NCBI GenBank assembly: GCA_016125455.1
Contig: WGLS01000012.1
Location: forward strand, 186,001 to 250,000
Source: Alphaproteobacteria bacterium
GTDB taxonomy: Bacteria; Pseudomonadota; Alphaproteobacteria; Caulobacterales; Parvularculaceae
Direction: 5' to 3'
DNA length: 64,000 nucleotides
The stretch's first letter is position 1. Each line of letters opens with the position of its first letter. Both the position numbers and the translations under genes were made by a program. Positions 48,521 through 57,248 of the stretch are shown piece by piece. Below the pieces are notes generated by a model, which worked only from the letters and a program-made list of their open reading frames with translations, had not been told where the DNA came from and searched no databases.

Positions 48521-48877
48521 TCAGCAAAACGCCTCTCTCCAAAGCCGCTTGGCGTCTTCGCCCTGTTCTCGGGACACCTCTTCATAGCGGTCGATTACGA
48601 AATCGACGCCGTCGACCAGCCAGGGCGCAATCCCCGGAATCGTCAAATCGTAAATCCGGTGACGTCCATCGCTGCGTTCTTCGACGAGCCTGTATGCCCG
48701 AAGGGTCGACAGATGTTGCGAAATAAGCGTTGCCGGCAGATCTAGAGCGTCGGCAATGCTTGCAACGCTATGTTCGCCAGCCGCAGCCAGCAGTTGAATA
48801 ATCTGAATGCGGTCCGGGTGGGATACGACCCGCATCAGCTCTCCCAGGTGTTTTGCAACAAGACGACGATTGGGCAT
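48521..48877 (-). CDS. ArsR-family transcriptional regulator
   Basis: The 118-aa product is a single winged-helix domain: HLGELMRVVSHPDRIQIIQLL, SVASIADALDLPATLISQHLSTLR (recognition helix) and YDLTIPGIAPWLVDGVDFVIDR. The only cysteine is the last residue, so the metal or persulfide sites known from many ArsR proteins are absent; the ligand is unknown. It is last in the dabB-dabA-cysD-DUF6671 operon, 22 bases after the preceding stop, and probably feeds back on it. The start MPNRRLV is chosen over a long unconserved extension. Confidence 0.85.
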   Translation of the reverse strand: MPNRRLVAKHLGELMRVVSHPDRIQIIQLLAAAGEHSVASIADALDLPATLISQHLSTLRAYRLVEERSDGRHRIYDLTIPGIAPWLVDGVDFVIDRYEEVSREQGEDAKRLWREAFC

Positions 48878-48899
48878 GGCTTTCTTTTCGTTCGATGAT

Positions 48900-49766
48900 T
48901 CAGGGATTACAGGAGAGGCAATACGTCGGCGAGGACCGCTCAAGGCCATCCGGCCGTGGTCTTTCTTCTCGATGCGCGCAGCGCGTGCAGCCATAGACCA
49001 GCGCCCTGATGAGCGTGCTTTCGTGTCCGCAGTCTTCGCAGGGCAGGCCGGCGATCTTGTCAACCGCGCCGAAACCGGGCGCATCGCAGGTCGGGCATGA
49101 CTGAGCGAGACGCTTGGCGAGCTTTTCGGCAAGCCTGCCAATCTCACCCATACGCGTCGGATTGAAAAACGCGCGCATATCGGTTTCGATCCGCGCACAC
49201 TCATCGCTCGACTGTGCTGAGAATTCCCTGAGAGCGGCCTTGAGGGTTTCCGGGTCGGTTACGCCTTTGATGACGCCGGGGTCGTGGCCGGCAGCCGGAG
49301 CGTTGGCGCGCACGATCACCCCGTGATCCGGAAATCCCGCCTTCTTCAGAAACTCGTTTGGTTCCTCGTTGGCCTTGAGCGCAATATGAGAGAAATTTGT
49401 CCCCTCAACGATAAGGCTTTCGCTGACGACGATGCCAAGGACGTCATCGACATAGGTCATCACTTCCGATCCGCCCGGAATGAAATGATAGATCGGGTGG
49501 GCCCCGTAACTCCCTTCGCTGGCGATTCCGGCCTCGGCGCCCGCAAGACGCATGCCCTCTCGCGCTTTCAGGACCGCCGTCTCGAGGACGCTGCCACGTC
49601 GTTCTATCTCGCCGCTGAACATCCCAAAGGCGTCGGTGTTAATTCCGGTCGCCTGAACCGGGATCATGCCGAGCGCTTGCTCAAACGCCGGCGCGATCGC
49701 CTGCTCCTTCCCATGCATGGTCGCGATAGCAACGCGGCGGCCAGCAAGAAAAGACGGCGTTTCCAT
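48900..49766 (-). CDS. DUF6671-like protein with C-terminal zinc-ribbon cysteines
   Basis: The 288-aa product starts RRVAIATMHGKEQAIAPAF, then GINTDAFGMFSGE, IASEGSYGAHP and EGTNFSHIALKANE, a pattern I associate with DUF6671 (recalled, not searched). The last 65 residues hold four CxxC pairs (224/227, 243/246, 260/263, 283/286), enough for two zinc ribbons. No membrane segment is present. Its start codon overlaps the cysD stop by one base (TGATG), so translation is coupled. Function is unknown; its place after DabAB and CysD suggests a role with them. Confidence 0.75.
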   Translation of the reverse strand: METPSFLAGRRVAIATMHGKEQAIAPAFEQALGMIPVQATGINTDAFGMFSGEIERRGSVLETAVLKAREGMRLAGAEAGIASEGSYGAHPIYHFIPGGSEVMTYVDDVLGIVVSESLIVEGTNFSHIALKANEEPNEFLKKAGFPDHGVIVRANAPAAGHDPGVIKGVTDPETLKAALREFSAQSSDECARIETDMRAFFNPTRMGEIGRLAEKLAKRLAQSCPTCDAPGFGAVDKIAGLPCEDCGHESTLIRALVYGCTRCAHREERPRPDGLERSSPTYCLSCNP

Positions 49767-50659
49767 CAGAAGTAGCCGCTGCGCTTCTGCGCCTCCAGGG
49801 AGCCGTCGTCACTAACGCGCCCGCGCCGTTCGGAGATAGACGCCGTCAGATTTTCCGCGATGACCTTGGCCGTCGTCGCCGCATCAGATTCAATCGCGCC
49901 AGTCACCGGCCAGCATCCGAGCGTCCGAAACCGGACCATTCGCTTGACCGGATGCTCGCCTTCGCACCAGCGCATCCGCGCAGGATCATCGACGACAATA
50001 AGCGCGCCATCGCGATCAACGACCAAGCGCTCAGCCGCATAATAGAGCGGGACGAGCGGCAGATCGCGGGCGGCGATATAGGCCCAGATGTCGGCTTCGG
50101 TCCAGTTTGACAATGGATATGCGCGTATCGTCTCGCCCTTGTCAGTTCGCCAGTTATAGATCGACCAAAGCTCCGGACGCTGACGGCGTGGGTCCCAGAC
50201 ATGGCCGGGCGCGCGCACTGACGCGACGCGTTCTTTCGCCCGACTCGCCTCTTCGTCCCGTCGGGCGCCGCCAAAGATGACGTCATAGCCGCCAGCATCG
50301 AGCGCCTTCTTTAGGGCGTCAGTGCGCATCATGCTCGTATAGACGTCGCCGTGTTCGAAGGGATTGAGGCCCATTGCGCGGCCTTCTTCATTGGCGTGCA
50401 CGTGGAGTTCGAACCCATGACGCGCGGCGAAGGCATCGCGGAAGCCGAGAAGCTCCGCGAACTCCCAGGTCGAATCGACATGCAGGAGCGGCAGCGGCGG
50501 CCGCGAAGGATAGAAAGCCCGGAGCGCGACGTGCGCAAGCACGGTCGAGTCTTTCCCGGCTGAAAACAAAAGGACCGGGTTGCGCGCTTCGGCGACGCCG
50601 TCGCGCAGAATGTGGATCGCCTCGCTTTCAAGCGCCGAGAGATGCGGGCTGAGGTTCAT
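49766..50659 (-). CDS. cysD: CysD-like sulfate adenylyltransferase small subunit (orphan)
   Basis: The 297-aa product matches CysD end to end: PP-loop SAGKDS (33-38), PLPLLHVDSTWEF, MGLNPFEHGD, FGGARRDEEASRAKERV, RQRPELWSIYNWR, YPLSNWTEADIWAYI, RFRTLGCWPVTGAIESDA and the terminal SGYF. CysD forms adenylyl-sulfate from ATP and sulfate, normally as a heterodimer with the GTPase CysN. No cysN or other sulfate-assimilation gene is in the window. The start MNLSPHL overlaps the dabA stop by 4 bases; the longer open frame upstream lies inside dabA and is not real. Confidence 0.92.
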   Translation of the reverse strand: MNLSPHLSALESEAIHILRDGVAEARNPVLLFSAGKDSTVLAHVALRAFYPSRPPLPLLHVDSTWEFAELLGFRDAFAARHGFELHVHANEEGRAMGLNPFEHGDVYTSMMRTDALKKALDAGGYDVIFGGARRDEEASRAKERVASVRAPGHVWDPRRQRPELWSIYNWRTDKGETIRAYPLSNWTEADIWAYIAARDLPLVPLYYAAERLVVDRDGALIVVDDPARMRWCEGEHPVKRMVRFRTLGCWPVTGAIESDAATTAKVIAENLTASISERRGRVSDDGSLEAQKRSGYF

Positions 50660-53103
50660 GCGGCAGGCTGCAATTCGCGCGCAGCGTGAGACGGTATATC
50701 CATCCATCGGCCGTCGCGGGTAAGGCGCTTGAAACTGCGGCCGTCGTCGTCCATGGCGATGAGATGCAGCCAGCCGTTGGCGAAGAGCGCGCGGACATTG
50801 GCGTGTTTTTCGAGAACCGCGTCGATCCGCTCGGTCGGCGCAGCGATCAATGCCGTGAGCCGCAGGGGGTCGTGGAACAGGCGAGCGCCGGTATGGACCG
50901 ATTGAAGCGGCAGTCCCGACCGGAGGTCGCCGCCGCACCCCTCGAGAACGCCAAGACCGCCGACGACATTGTGCAGCGCCTTGTCGCCGCTGCCGAAGCG
51001 CGCGTTGTCTATGGAAGATCCATAATATTGAAGGCTGATCCAGCTCGCGACAACGAGCGGCGCCGTCATGATCAGTTCCAAGATCGAATTTTCCTGGTCG
51101 GCCTTCCAGTCATAGGAATGCAGGAAGGTCCGACCTTGAAGATCGAGGCCTTTGGTCAGGGCGCGCGGTGCGGCGATAAAGGCCGCGCAGCCGGCAAGGC
51201 CCCACTCGGGGCGCACTTCCGCCCAATCACGGCTCTTCGCCAGAACTTTTCGATCAAGGCCCGGGCCTTCCTCAAGCCCGAGCGACGCGGCGCGATCGCG
51301 CCGGGAAAGCCGGCTGGCATCAATGAAATCCCGTTTCAAATGGGCGAGGTCCTGCGCGTGGCTATCGGGGATGCGCGATTCGTCAAAGATTTTGATCTCG
51401 TCAGTCGTCGTATCATGAAGCGCGGCGATGAAGATCGTATCGTCGGGGATTGGGAGGCCGGATTCCTTGAGCGCCTTGCGCACCGCCGCATCGTTCAGGA
51501 TCTCGGCGGCGACGCGCGCGTTTGCCTCGCCCGTGTGTCCGCCACAGGCCCCGCAATCAAGGCCTGCCGCATAAGGATTGTTCGTCGTCGTCGAACCATG
51601 GCCAACCAGCGCGACGAGCCGGGCGAAACCGTCGGTTAGCGATATGCCGGCGAGCGCGCCCTTGGCGAGCGCAATCCGGTCGTCGAGCGGAATGCCGGTC
51701 TTTTGGCCGCCGCACGAGCCGGCTGAAGAGTCGATCGCGCCGAGCGGATTTTCTTCAGGGGCGGGCCGTCCCATGAGGTCCCGCAAGAGAGCGCCGGCGA
51801 AGGCCGCGCCCCAGCTTTCGACGAAGGCGAAGGAGGAAACAGCGCCGGTCTTGAAGCGCTTCCACGCGCCCGCAAAGGTCTGGGCGCTCCACGCGGTTTG
51901 ATCGCGAGGAGCCTCGCGCACGGTGTGGGTTGGCTCCAGAAGGACAGGGCACTGATCATGCGTATCGACGACGCGGGAGAGCGCGATCGGCACGCCGAAA
52001 AAGCCGGCGAAGCCGAAGGTTTCGATGTCGCCATTGATGCTTTCCAACGCGCGGCGGATGCGTTCGGAGCGAACGTCGATGCAGAACACCGCCTGCGCCG
52101 CTGGCCGGTCCGGTCGGGCGCTCGGCAGGTTGCTTGCAATACCCTCGATCAAGCGTTCCTGATATGCGAGCTCCCTTGCGCATTGAGCGATAATCCGGGG
52201 TTGAACATCTGCAGCGGGAGCATGATCGCGCAACAGAACATCCCGCCAGCTTTGAACTGAGAGTTTTGGTTTCAGGCTTTCATGGATGGCGTAGTCGAAG
52301 GCCGCCCGGATCGCCAGAATGTCGATGACGCCGCTCGGCCCTTCGCCTTTCAGTTCACCGCGCCAACCCTGATAGCGGCGATAGCCCGCCCAGCCGGCAA
52401 GCGTCGACAATAGCCGCGCAAAATAGGCTGGGCGCGCTTCAGCCGGCAGGCCGAGATCGGCAACGATCCGGCGCATTGCTTCAATTGCATCCTCAGGCAG
52501 GCTCGCAATAACGCCGCGAAAACCTTTGAGCCCCATGATTTCCGGCGTGCGGTCAAAGCTCGCCTGTTTGCGCCAGGCAGCGAAAGGCGCCTGATCCCGC
52601 CACGGACTTTTCCAGGCGCTCTGCCCTTCATCGAAATACCCAGACGCCCAGAAGGAGATTTGTTCGACGGCGAATCGCGGCCAGTCCTCGCCGGTTGCGA
52701 CCTCTGCATGATCAGCAAGCGTTTGAACTTCCAAAGTATCCTCGCCCGCCGCGCCGGTAAGCGCCGTCGTCACCTCATTGACGCTTAGCGCCTCCTGCGC
52801 TCCGGCAAGCTCAATCGCCTCAGCGAGGTGTCGCTCGTCAAACGCGCCCTTGCCAAGCGCATCCGCATAGTCCTGGCGATCGAGAAGAAGCCGCGCATTG
52901 AGATTGTTTGCGAGGCTTTCAACGGCTGTTTCAAAGGCCTCGTCTGCCTGTCCAAGCATTGGATTGACCGCGACAAAGCTCTTCAGCGGCCAAAGAGGGG
53001 CGATCTGGTGGCAGGCGTTAAGCGCCTCCATCATCAGATCGGCTTCAAGGGCGCTGACGTGCATGTCTTTCGTCCGAGGCTTAAGTGCGGCGATGGCGGT
53101 CAT
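50656..53103 (-). CDS. dabA: DabA, inorganic-carbon-accumulating carbonic-anhydrase-like subunit (DUF2309)
   Basis: The 815-aa product is a DUF2309 protein. The active-site zinc residues established for Halothiobacillus DabA are all present: C341 and D343 in FCIDVRSE, H502 in VGHGST, and C517 in GLDCGACGG, with the same 15-residue spacing of the last two. DabA hydrates CO2 to bicarbonate in an energy-coupled complex with DabB. The N-terminal WPLKSFVAVNPMLG segment is conserved. Start and stop each overlap a neighbour by 4 bases. No RuBisCO is in this window, so the DIC may serve anaplerosis or pH balance. Confidence 0.94.
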   Translation of the reverse strand: MTAIAALKPRTKDMHVSALEADLMMEALNACHQIAPLWPLKSFVAVNPMLGQADEAFETAVESLANNLNARLLLDRQDYADALGKGAFDERHLAEAIELAGAQEALSVNEVTTALTGAAGEDTLEVQTLADHAEVATGEDWPRFAVEQISFWASGYFDEGQSAWKSPWRDQAPFAAWRKQASFDRTPEIMGLKGFRGVIASLPEDAIEAMRRIVADLGLPAEARPAYFARLLSTLAGWAGYRRYQGWRGELKGEGPSGVIDILAIRAAFDYAIHESLKPKLSVQSWRDVLLRDHAPAADVQPRIIAQCARELAYQERLIEGIASNLPSARPDRPAAQAVFCIDVRSERIRRALESINGDIETFGFAGFFGVPIALSRVVDTHDQCPVLLEPTHTVREAPRDQTAWSAQTFAGAWKRFKTGAVSSFAFVESWGAAFAGALLRDLMGRPAPEENPLGAIDSSAGSCGGQKTGIPLDDRIALAKGALAGISLTDGFARLVALVGHGSTTTNNPYAAGLDCGACGGHTGEANARVAAEILNDAAVRKALKESGLPIPDDTIFIAALHDTTTDEIKIFDESRIPDSHAQDLAHLKRDFIDASRLSRRDRAASLGLEEGPGLDRKVLAKSRDWAEVRPEWGLAGCAAFIAAPRALTKGLDLQGRTFLHSYDWKADQENSILELIMTAPLVVASWISLQYYGSSIDNARFGSGDKALHNVVGGLGVLEGCGGDLRSGLPLQSVHTGARLFHDPLRLTALIAAPTERIDAVLEKHANVRALFANGWLHLIAMDDDGRSFKRLTRDGRWMDIPSHAARELQPAA

Positions 53104-54638
53104 GAGGCGCTCCTTGAGACGTAAACATCCCGGCCGACACGCAAGGCGCCGATCAGGCGATTAAAGATGGCGTTGGCGTAAAAACCCTGGGCCGCATGGA
53201 CATAGAAGGCGCGAACCTTGTCCGTGGCAGGAAGATGAAAGACTTGCGCGAACGCGACGACGGCGAATGAGCCGAGCGCGATGACGATAACAGCGTTCCC
53301 AACCGCATCAGGCGCGAGCGGCGCAGGGATAGCGCCGGCAAGAAGCGTGGCGAACGCGTTTTGCAGAAGGAAGTAGAAGGCGGTGGCGAACCCTGCGAGA
53401 CCGAGTCCGAGCGCGCGTGAATTTGTATCGGCAAGCAGCGCCGAGAGATACATCGACAGACCGATGATATAGATTGCGCCAAGGGCCAGGATCGCCGGCT
53501 CTTCACCGGCTCGACCGCCAAATGGCACACCGATAGCCAAATAAAGCGCAAGCGCTGAGAGGACCGCGAAGACGGCGTCTCGCTTTTTTTGCGTCATGGC
53601 GGGGCGGGAAATCCGCGACAGGGTGACCGCGCGGCCCGAGGACAGGAAGGCGTGCGCCTTGTAAAGCGAGTGCGCAATGATGTGCAGGGTCGCCGCCGAA
53701 AAGACGCCGAGCCCGCACTGCAGAAGCATGAAGCCCATTTGCGCGACGGTCGAATAGGCGAGCGAGACCTTGATGCTGGTCTGGGTCAGCATGACGATCG
53801 ACCCGAAGAGCGCGGTGAACCCGCCGATGAGCGCAAGCGCATGCATCGCCGAACCGTTCAAAAGCATGACGTCGGCAAACCGGATTATCAGGAAACCGCC
53901 AGCGTTAATGATGCCTGCATGCAGGAGCGCGGAGACCGGCGTCGGCGTCTCCATGACCTCGCCGAGCCAGCCATGAGTCGGGAACTGACCGGATTTGAGG
54001 ACGGCCGCGATCACCAGAAAGACGGGCGCAAGGGCGAGCAAGCCAGGCGCGCCGCCGGTTGCTTTCATGTTCTGGGCGCCTTCCAGGATCGCGGCAATCT
54101 CAGCCGTCCCGAATGCGTTCATCATCATGTAGACGGCGCCGAGCAGGGCTGCGTCGCCAATGCGCGCCACGATGAATTTTTTCCGGGCGGCGATGATGGC
54201 GCGCGGCCGCTCGCTTCGAAAAACGAGGAGCTTATGCAGCGCGAGGCTCGTAGCGATCCAGGCGAGCGCGAAAAGCCGAAGATCGCCGGCAATCACGAGC
54301 GCCGAAACCGCTGCGAGCGTTAGACACAGCCAGGACATAAAGCGTGGCTGATCCGGATCGCCGTCGAGATAGGTAATTGAATACCGGACGACGACGAAGC
54401 CGACAAAGGTGATCAGCGTGAGGATGGCCGCGCTGAAGGCGTCAAGAAAAACAGGCGACCCGGCTTCAGTGCCCTTGGCAAGCGCAAGGAGAATATCGCA
54501 AAGGACGGCAGCGGCGAAGGCGCCGGCGGCAAGAAAGAGCCCAACGCGGAAAAAGTGTTGCTTCCGAAAAGCAAATGCCGCCGTTAAATACACTAAGGGG
54601 GCGCACAACCCTGCAAAGCCAACTATCGAAATCATCAT
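53100..54638 (-). CDS. dabB: DabB, NuoL/Mrp-like ion-conducting membrane subunit
   Basis: The 512-aa product has about 13-14 membrane helices and the Proton_antipo_M pattern: TFVGFVVVRYSITYLDGD, then FPTHGWLGEVMETPTPVSALLHAGIINAGGFLIIRF (about 228-262) and SLAYSTVAQMGFMLLQCGLG. It is a NuoL-family protein but stands next to dabA rather than in a nuo or mrp cluster, which identifies it as DabB. It should supply proton or sodium motive force to DabA. The start is the ATG following GAGGAG; a TTG 6 codons earlier overlaps that site and is unlikely. Confidence 0.92.
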   Translation of the reverse strand: MMISIVGFAGLCAPLVYLTAAFAFRKQHFFRVGLFLAAGAFAAAVLCDILLALAKGTEAGSPVFLDAFSAAILTLITFVGFVVVRYSITYLDGDPDQPRFMSWLCLTLAAVSALVIAGDLRLFALAWIATSLALHKLLVFRSERPRAIIAARKKFIVARIGDAALLGAVYMMMNAFGTAEIAAILEGAQNMKATGGAPGLLALAPVFLVIAAVLKSGQFPTHGWLGEVMETPTPVSALLHAGIINAGGFLIIRFADVMLLNGSAMHALALIGGFTALFGSIVMLTQTSIKVSLAYSTVAQMGFMLLQCGLGVFSAATLHIIAHSLYKAHAFLSSGRAVTLSRISRPAMTQKKRDAVFAVLSALALYLAIGVPFGGRAGEEPAILALGAIYIIGLSMYLSALLADTNSRALGLGLAGFATAFYFLLQNAFATLLAGAIPAPLAPDAVGNAVIVIALGSFAVVAFAQVFHLPATDKVRAFYVHAAQGFYANAIFNRLIGALRVGRDVYVSRSAS

Positions 54639-54667
54639 TGTGCGGAGTCTCCTCAAAATTTGCCTGA

Positions 54668-54736
54668 GGATATATTTCCGCTATCCATAAATGAAATATA
54701 ATGTTACGATTAGATCGTTCTAAAATAGCGAACGAT
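54668..54736. promoter_or_regulatory. two LysR-type dyads between dabB and the LysR gene
   Basis: GGATA-N9-TATCC (54668-54686) and ATCGTTC-N9-GAACGAT (54714-54736) are both interrupted inverted repeats with a T-N11-A core, the classical LysR-type box. Their centres are 48 bases apart. The second ends 3 bases before the LysR start codon, suggesting autoregulation; the first lies in the dabB leader. The region is AT-rich and should contain both divergent promoters. Confidence 0.65.
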
Positions 54737-54739
54737 AAA

Positions 54740-55627
54740 ATGGGCCATCTGAACTACAATCACTTGCGGTATTTCTGGGCCGTCGCCCACGACGGCAACC
54801 TCACGCGCACGGCCGAAAAACTGAACGTCTCCCAGTCGGCGCTGTCGCTTCAGATCAAGAAACTGGAGGATCGGCTCGGGCAGCAGCTCTTCGAGCGACG
54901 GGGCAAACAGCTCGTCTTGACGGAAGCCGGATCGATCGTGCTCGGCCATGCCGACGTGATATTCGCGGCCGGCGAAGAGCTACTCGACACCATTCTTGAG
55001 AGGGACACAGACCGCGAGGTCCTTCTTCGGGTCGGCGCACTCTCAACCCTGTCCCGGAACTTCCAGATCGAGTTCCTCAACCCCTTGTTCAGCGAAGAAA
55101 AAGTCCGGTTGACGATTCGGTCAGGGAGCTTGACGGAACTCACCGCACTCCTTCAGGCGCAAAAAATCGACGTGGTCTTGACCAACCAGTCGCCAGTGCG
55201 CGGCAGCGACACGCCTTGGCTGATCCATCCGATCGCCGAACAAAAGGTGAGTCTCGTAGGGTTCCCAAAGCGCGTGAAGAAACGCCGGCCCTTGAAGCAA
55301 CTCCTTGAGAGCGAACTCCTGATCTTGCCCTCGAAAGAAAGCAGCATCCGGCTTGGCTTCGACGCCCTGATTGATCAGCTCGAGGTTCGTCCAAGGATAT
55401 TCGCTGAAGTCGACGATATGGCGCTCTTGCGGGTTCTCGCGCGGGAGGACATCGGCCTTGCCGTCGTACCGCCGATCGTCGTCAAGGATGAGCTGTCGAG
55501 CGGAAAGCTCGTCGAAATCGAGCAGTTGCCGAAAATCTCAGAGACATTTTACGCGTTGACGATGCCGCGGCGGTTTCCAAATTCAGCTCTTCGGATGGTG
55601 CTTGATGCGTCGTCCGGGCTTAAATGA
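54740..55627 (+). CDS. LysR-family regulator, NhaR-like
   Basis: The 295-aa product begins GHLNYNHLRYFWAVAHDGN with the HTH LTRTAEKLNVSQSALSLQIKKLE, then a type-2 periplasmic-binding-like effector domain (about 95-290). The opening LNYNHLRYFW is characteristic of NhaR, the Na+/H+-responsive activator, rather than of CbbR. It is divergent from dabB and likely controls it in response to ion, pH or carbon status. The ATG at 54740 is preferred over 54701, because the LNYNHL start is the family N-terminus and a palindrome occupies the intervening DNA. Confidence 0.88.
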   Translation: MGHLNYNHLRYFWAVAHDGNLTRTAEKLNVSQSALSLQIKKLEDRLGQQLFERRGKQLVLTEAGSIVLGHADVIFAAGEELLDTILERDTDREVLLRVGALSTLSRNFQIEFLNPLFSEEKVRLTIRSGSLTELTALLQAQKIDVVLTNQSPVRGSDTPWLIHPIAEQKVSLVGFPKRVKKRRPLKQLLESELLILPSKESSIRLGFDALIDQLEVRPRIFAEVDDMALLRVLAREDIGLAVVPPIVVKDELSSGKLVEIEQLPKISETFYALTMPRRFPNSALRMVLDASSGLK

Positions 55628-55748
55628 TTTACGGTTAGACGCCTATGGCTCGCTCGCCGGCCTGGCCGAGAAAATCACCCGCAAAGTCACTGACGTCGCA
55701 GAAAGCCTGCAATTCCACATCGACTGGGAGGCAATGGCGCGTAGCTAG
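55605..55748 (+). CDS. possible 47-aa remnant or small protein overlapping the LysR 3' end
   Basis: A frame from ATG 55605 overlaps the last 23 bases of the LysR gene and runs to TAG 55746-55748. Its second half (AGLAEKITRKVTDVAESLQF) is amphipathic and protein-like, ending HIDWEAMARS. It may be the tail of a lost gene or a genuine short product. No family is recognised and no good ribosome site is seen. Confidence 0.25.
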   Translation: MRRPGLNDLRLDAYGSLAGLAEKITRKVTDVAESLQFHIDWEAMARS

Positions 55749-55782
55749 CCGCGCGCGTCGGTCGATCTGCCGGACGCCCCGC

Positions 55783-57246
55783 TTACATTGCCAGATCGCC
55801 TGGCGCGATCGCGCCGCCGCCGACGGCCCGATAAGCGCCGATCATGGTGGCGAGCTGGCGCTGCTTGATGTCGATCAGTTCGATCTCCGCATCGAGCGCC
55901 TCGCGCTGGGTCAGTAGAACTTCCGTGTACTCTGCCCGAGCCGACGCGAAGAGACGGTTCGCCGCCTCCACCGAGGCTTCGAAGGCCTCGACCTGTCTGA
56001 CCTTGCGTTCAAGTCCGAGTTCCAGATTGCGCGCGCTGACCAGCAGTGTCGCGACTTCGGTGTAGGCTTCCAGCACCGTCTGCTGATAGTCGTAAAGCGC
56101 CTGAAGCTGCCGGGCGGTTGCGCTGCGAAACGCGGCCTTGACGGCCGAGCGATTCACCAGCGGCGCCGCCAGATTCGCCGCGAGCCGGTAGATCAGCGAC
56201 TCAGGGGTCATCGCGAGACTTGACGTCTGGAAGGATTGCAGGCCGACAACGGCGTCAACATCAAGCTGCGGCAGGAACTGCGCGCGCGCGACTTTGACGT
56301 CGAGGTCCGCCGCCTTCAGCTGCAGTTCCGCCTGGCGAATGTCGGGCCGCGCCGCAAGAAGTTCATCAGGACGGGCGATCCTGATGCAACGTACAGGGAT
56401 CGTCCGGAACTCGGACTCTGACCGTACGATGTCGCCGTCATGCCCTCCGAGGAGGAGCCGCAGCCGATTCTCCGTTTCGACGATTTCTTGTTGCAGCGTG
56501 AACCGTTCGCTTTCATTGCCAAGCACCTCCGCCTCGAAGCGCCTGACGGCGAGTTCGGTGGAGCGCGCGGCGGCCTTTTGGAGACGGACGGTCTCGAGCG
56601 CCGCCTTCTGAAGCTCGATGGTCTGGCCGAGAATGTCGAGGCGGGCGTCAAGCGCCTCCAACTCGTAATAGGTCTGCGCAATTTCGGCGACGAGGCGCGT
56701 CACCATAAATCTGCGTCCCTCTTGCGAGGCGAGATAGCGGAGCACCTGCGCTTTTCGGGCGTTGCGGAGTTTCTTCCAGATATCGACTTCCCAGGACAGT
56801 TCTGCGCCAACCACATAGTCCGGCAGGAACTTCGGGAATTCCTCGCCTTCCCGAATCTCGAGGTTTTCTTCCACGGCGCCGGCGCGAGTGAACGCGCCGA
56901 CTTTTTCGCCCTCCGCCGCCGCGCGCAGCCGCACGACGGGAAAGAGTTCTCCCGTCCGCGCGCCGACTTCGGCGCGCTCGACTTCAATCTCCTGCAGGAG
57001 AATGTTCAGTTCCTGATTCTTCGAAAGGGCTTCGACGATATAGCCGGCAAGTATCGGCTCATCGAAAAAGGCGCGCCATGGGGCCGTCTCAAGCGGTTCG
57101 CCGCTCTCCCCGCCAACCGGAAACTCATCCGGGATCGGCAGGCTGTCGCGCAGCTCCGCCGCGGTCATGGCGTGCGGCGTTGCGCATGCGGATAATGTCG
57201 AAACGCCCAGCAGAAGGCCGAGCACGGCCAGTCGACGGTGTTTCAT
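55783..57246 (-). CDS. RND efflux outer-membrane lipoprotein (OprM/NodT family)
   Basis: The 487-aa product has a lipobox LSAC with the acylated Cys at residue 21. Two OEP repeats follow: LSWEVDIWKKLRNARKAQVLRYLASQ (near 150) and AANLAAPLVNRSAVKAAFRSA (near 360). It forms the outer-membrane channel of the tripartite pump. It starts 2 bases after the RND gene stop, so it is third in the operon. Confidence 0.93.
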   Translation of the reverse strand: MKHRRLAVLGLLLGVSTLSACATPHAMTAAELRDSLPIPDEFPVGGESGEPLETAPWRAFFDEPILAGYIVEALSKNQELNILLQEIEVERAEVGARTGELFPVVRLRAAAEGEKVGAFTRAGAVEENLEIREGEEFPKFLPDYVVGAELSWEVDIWKKLRNARKAQVLRYLASQEGRRFMVTRLVAEIAQTYYELEALDARLDILGQTIELQKAALETVRLQKAAARSTELAVRRFEAEVLGNESERFTLQQEIVETENRLRLLLGGHDGDIVRSESEFRTIPVRCIRIARPDELLAARPDIRQAELQLKAADLDVKVARAQFLPQLDVDAVVGLQSFQTSSLAMTPESLIYRLAANLAAPLVNRSAVKAAFRSATARQLQALYDYQQTVLEAYTEVATLLVSARNLELGLERKVRQVEAFEASVEAANRLFASARAEYTEVLLTQREALDAEIELIDIKQRQLATMIGAYRAVGGGAIAPGDLAM

Positions 57247-57248
57247 GA

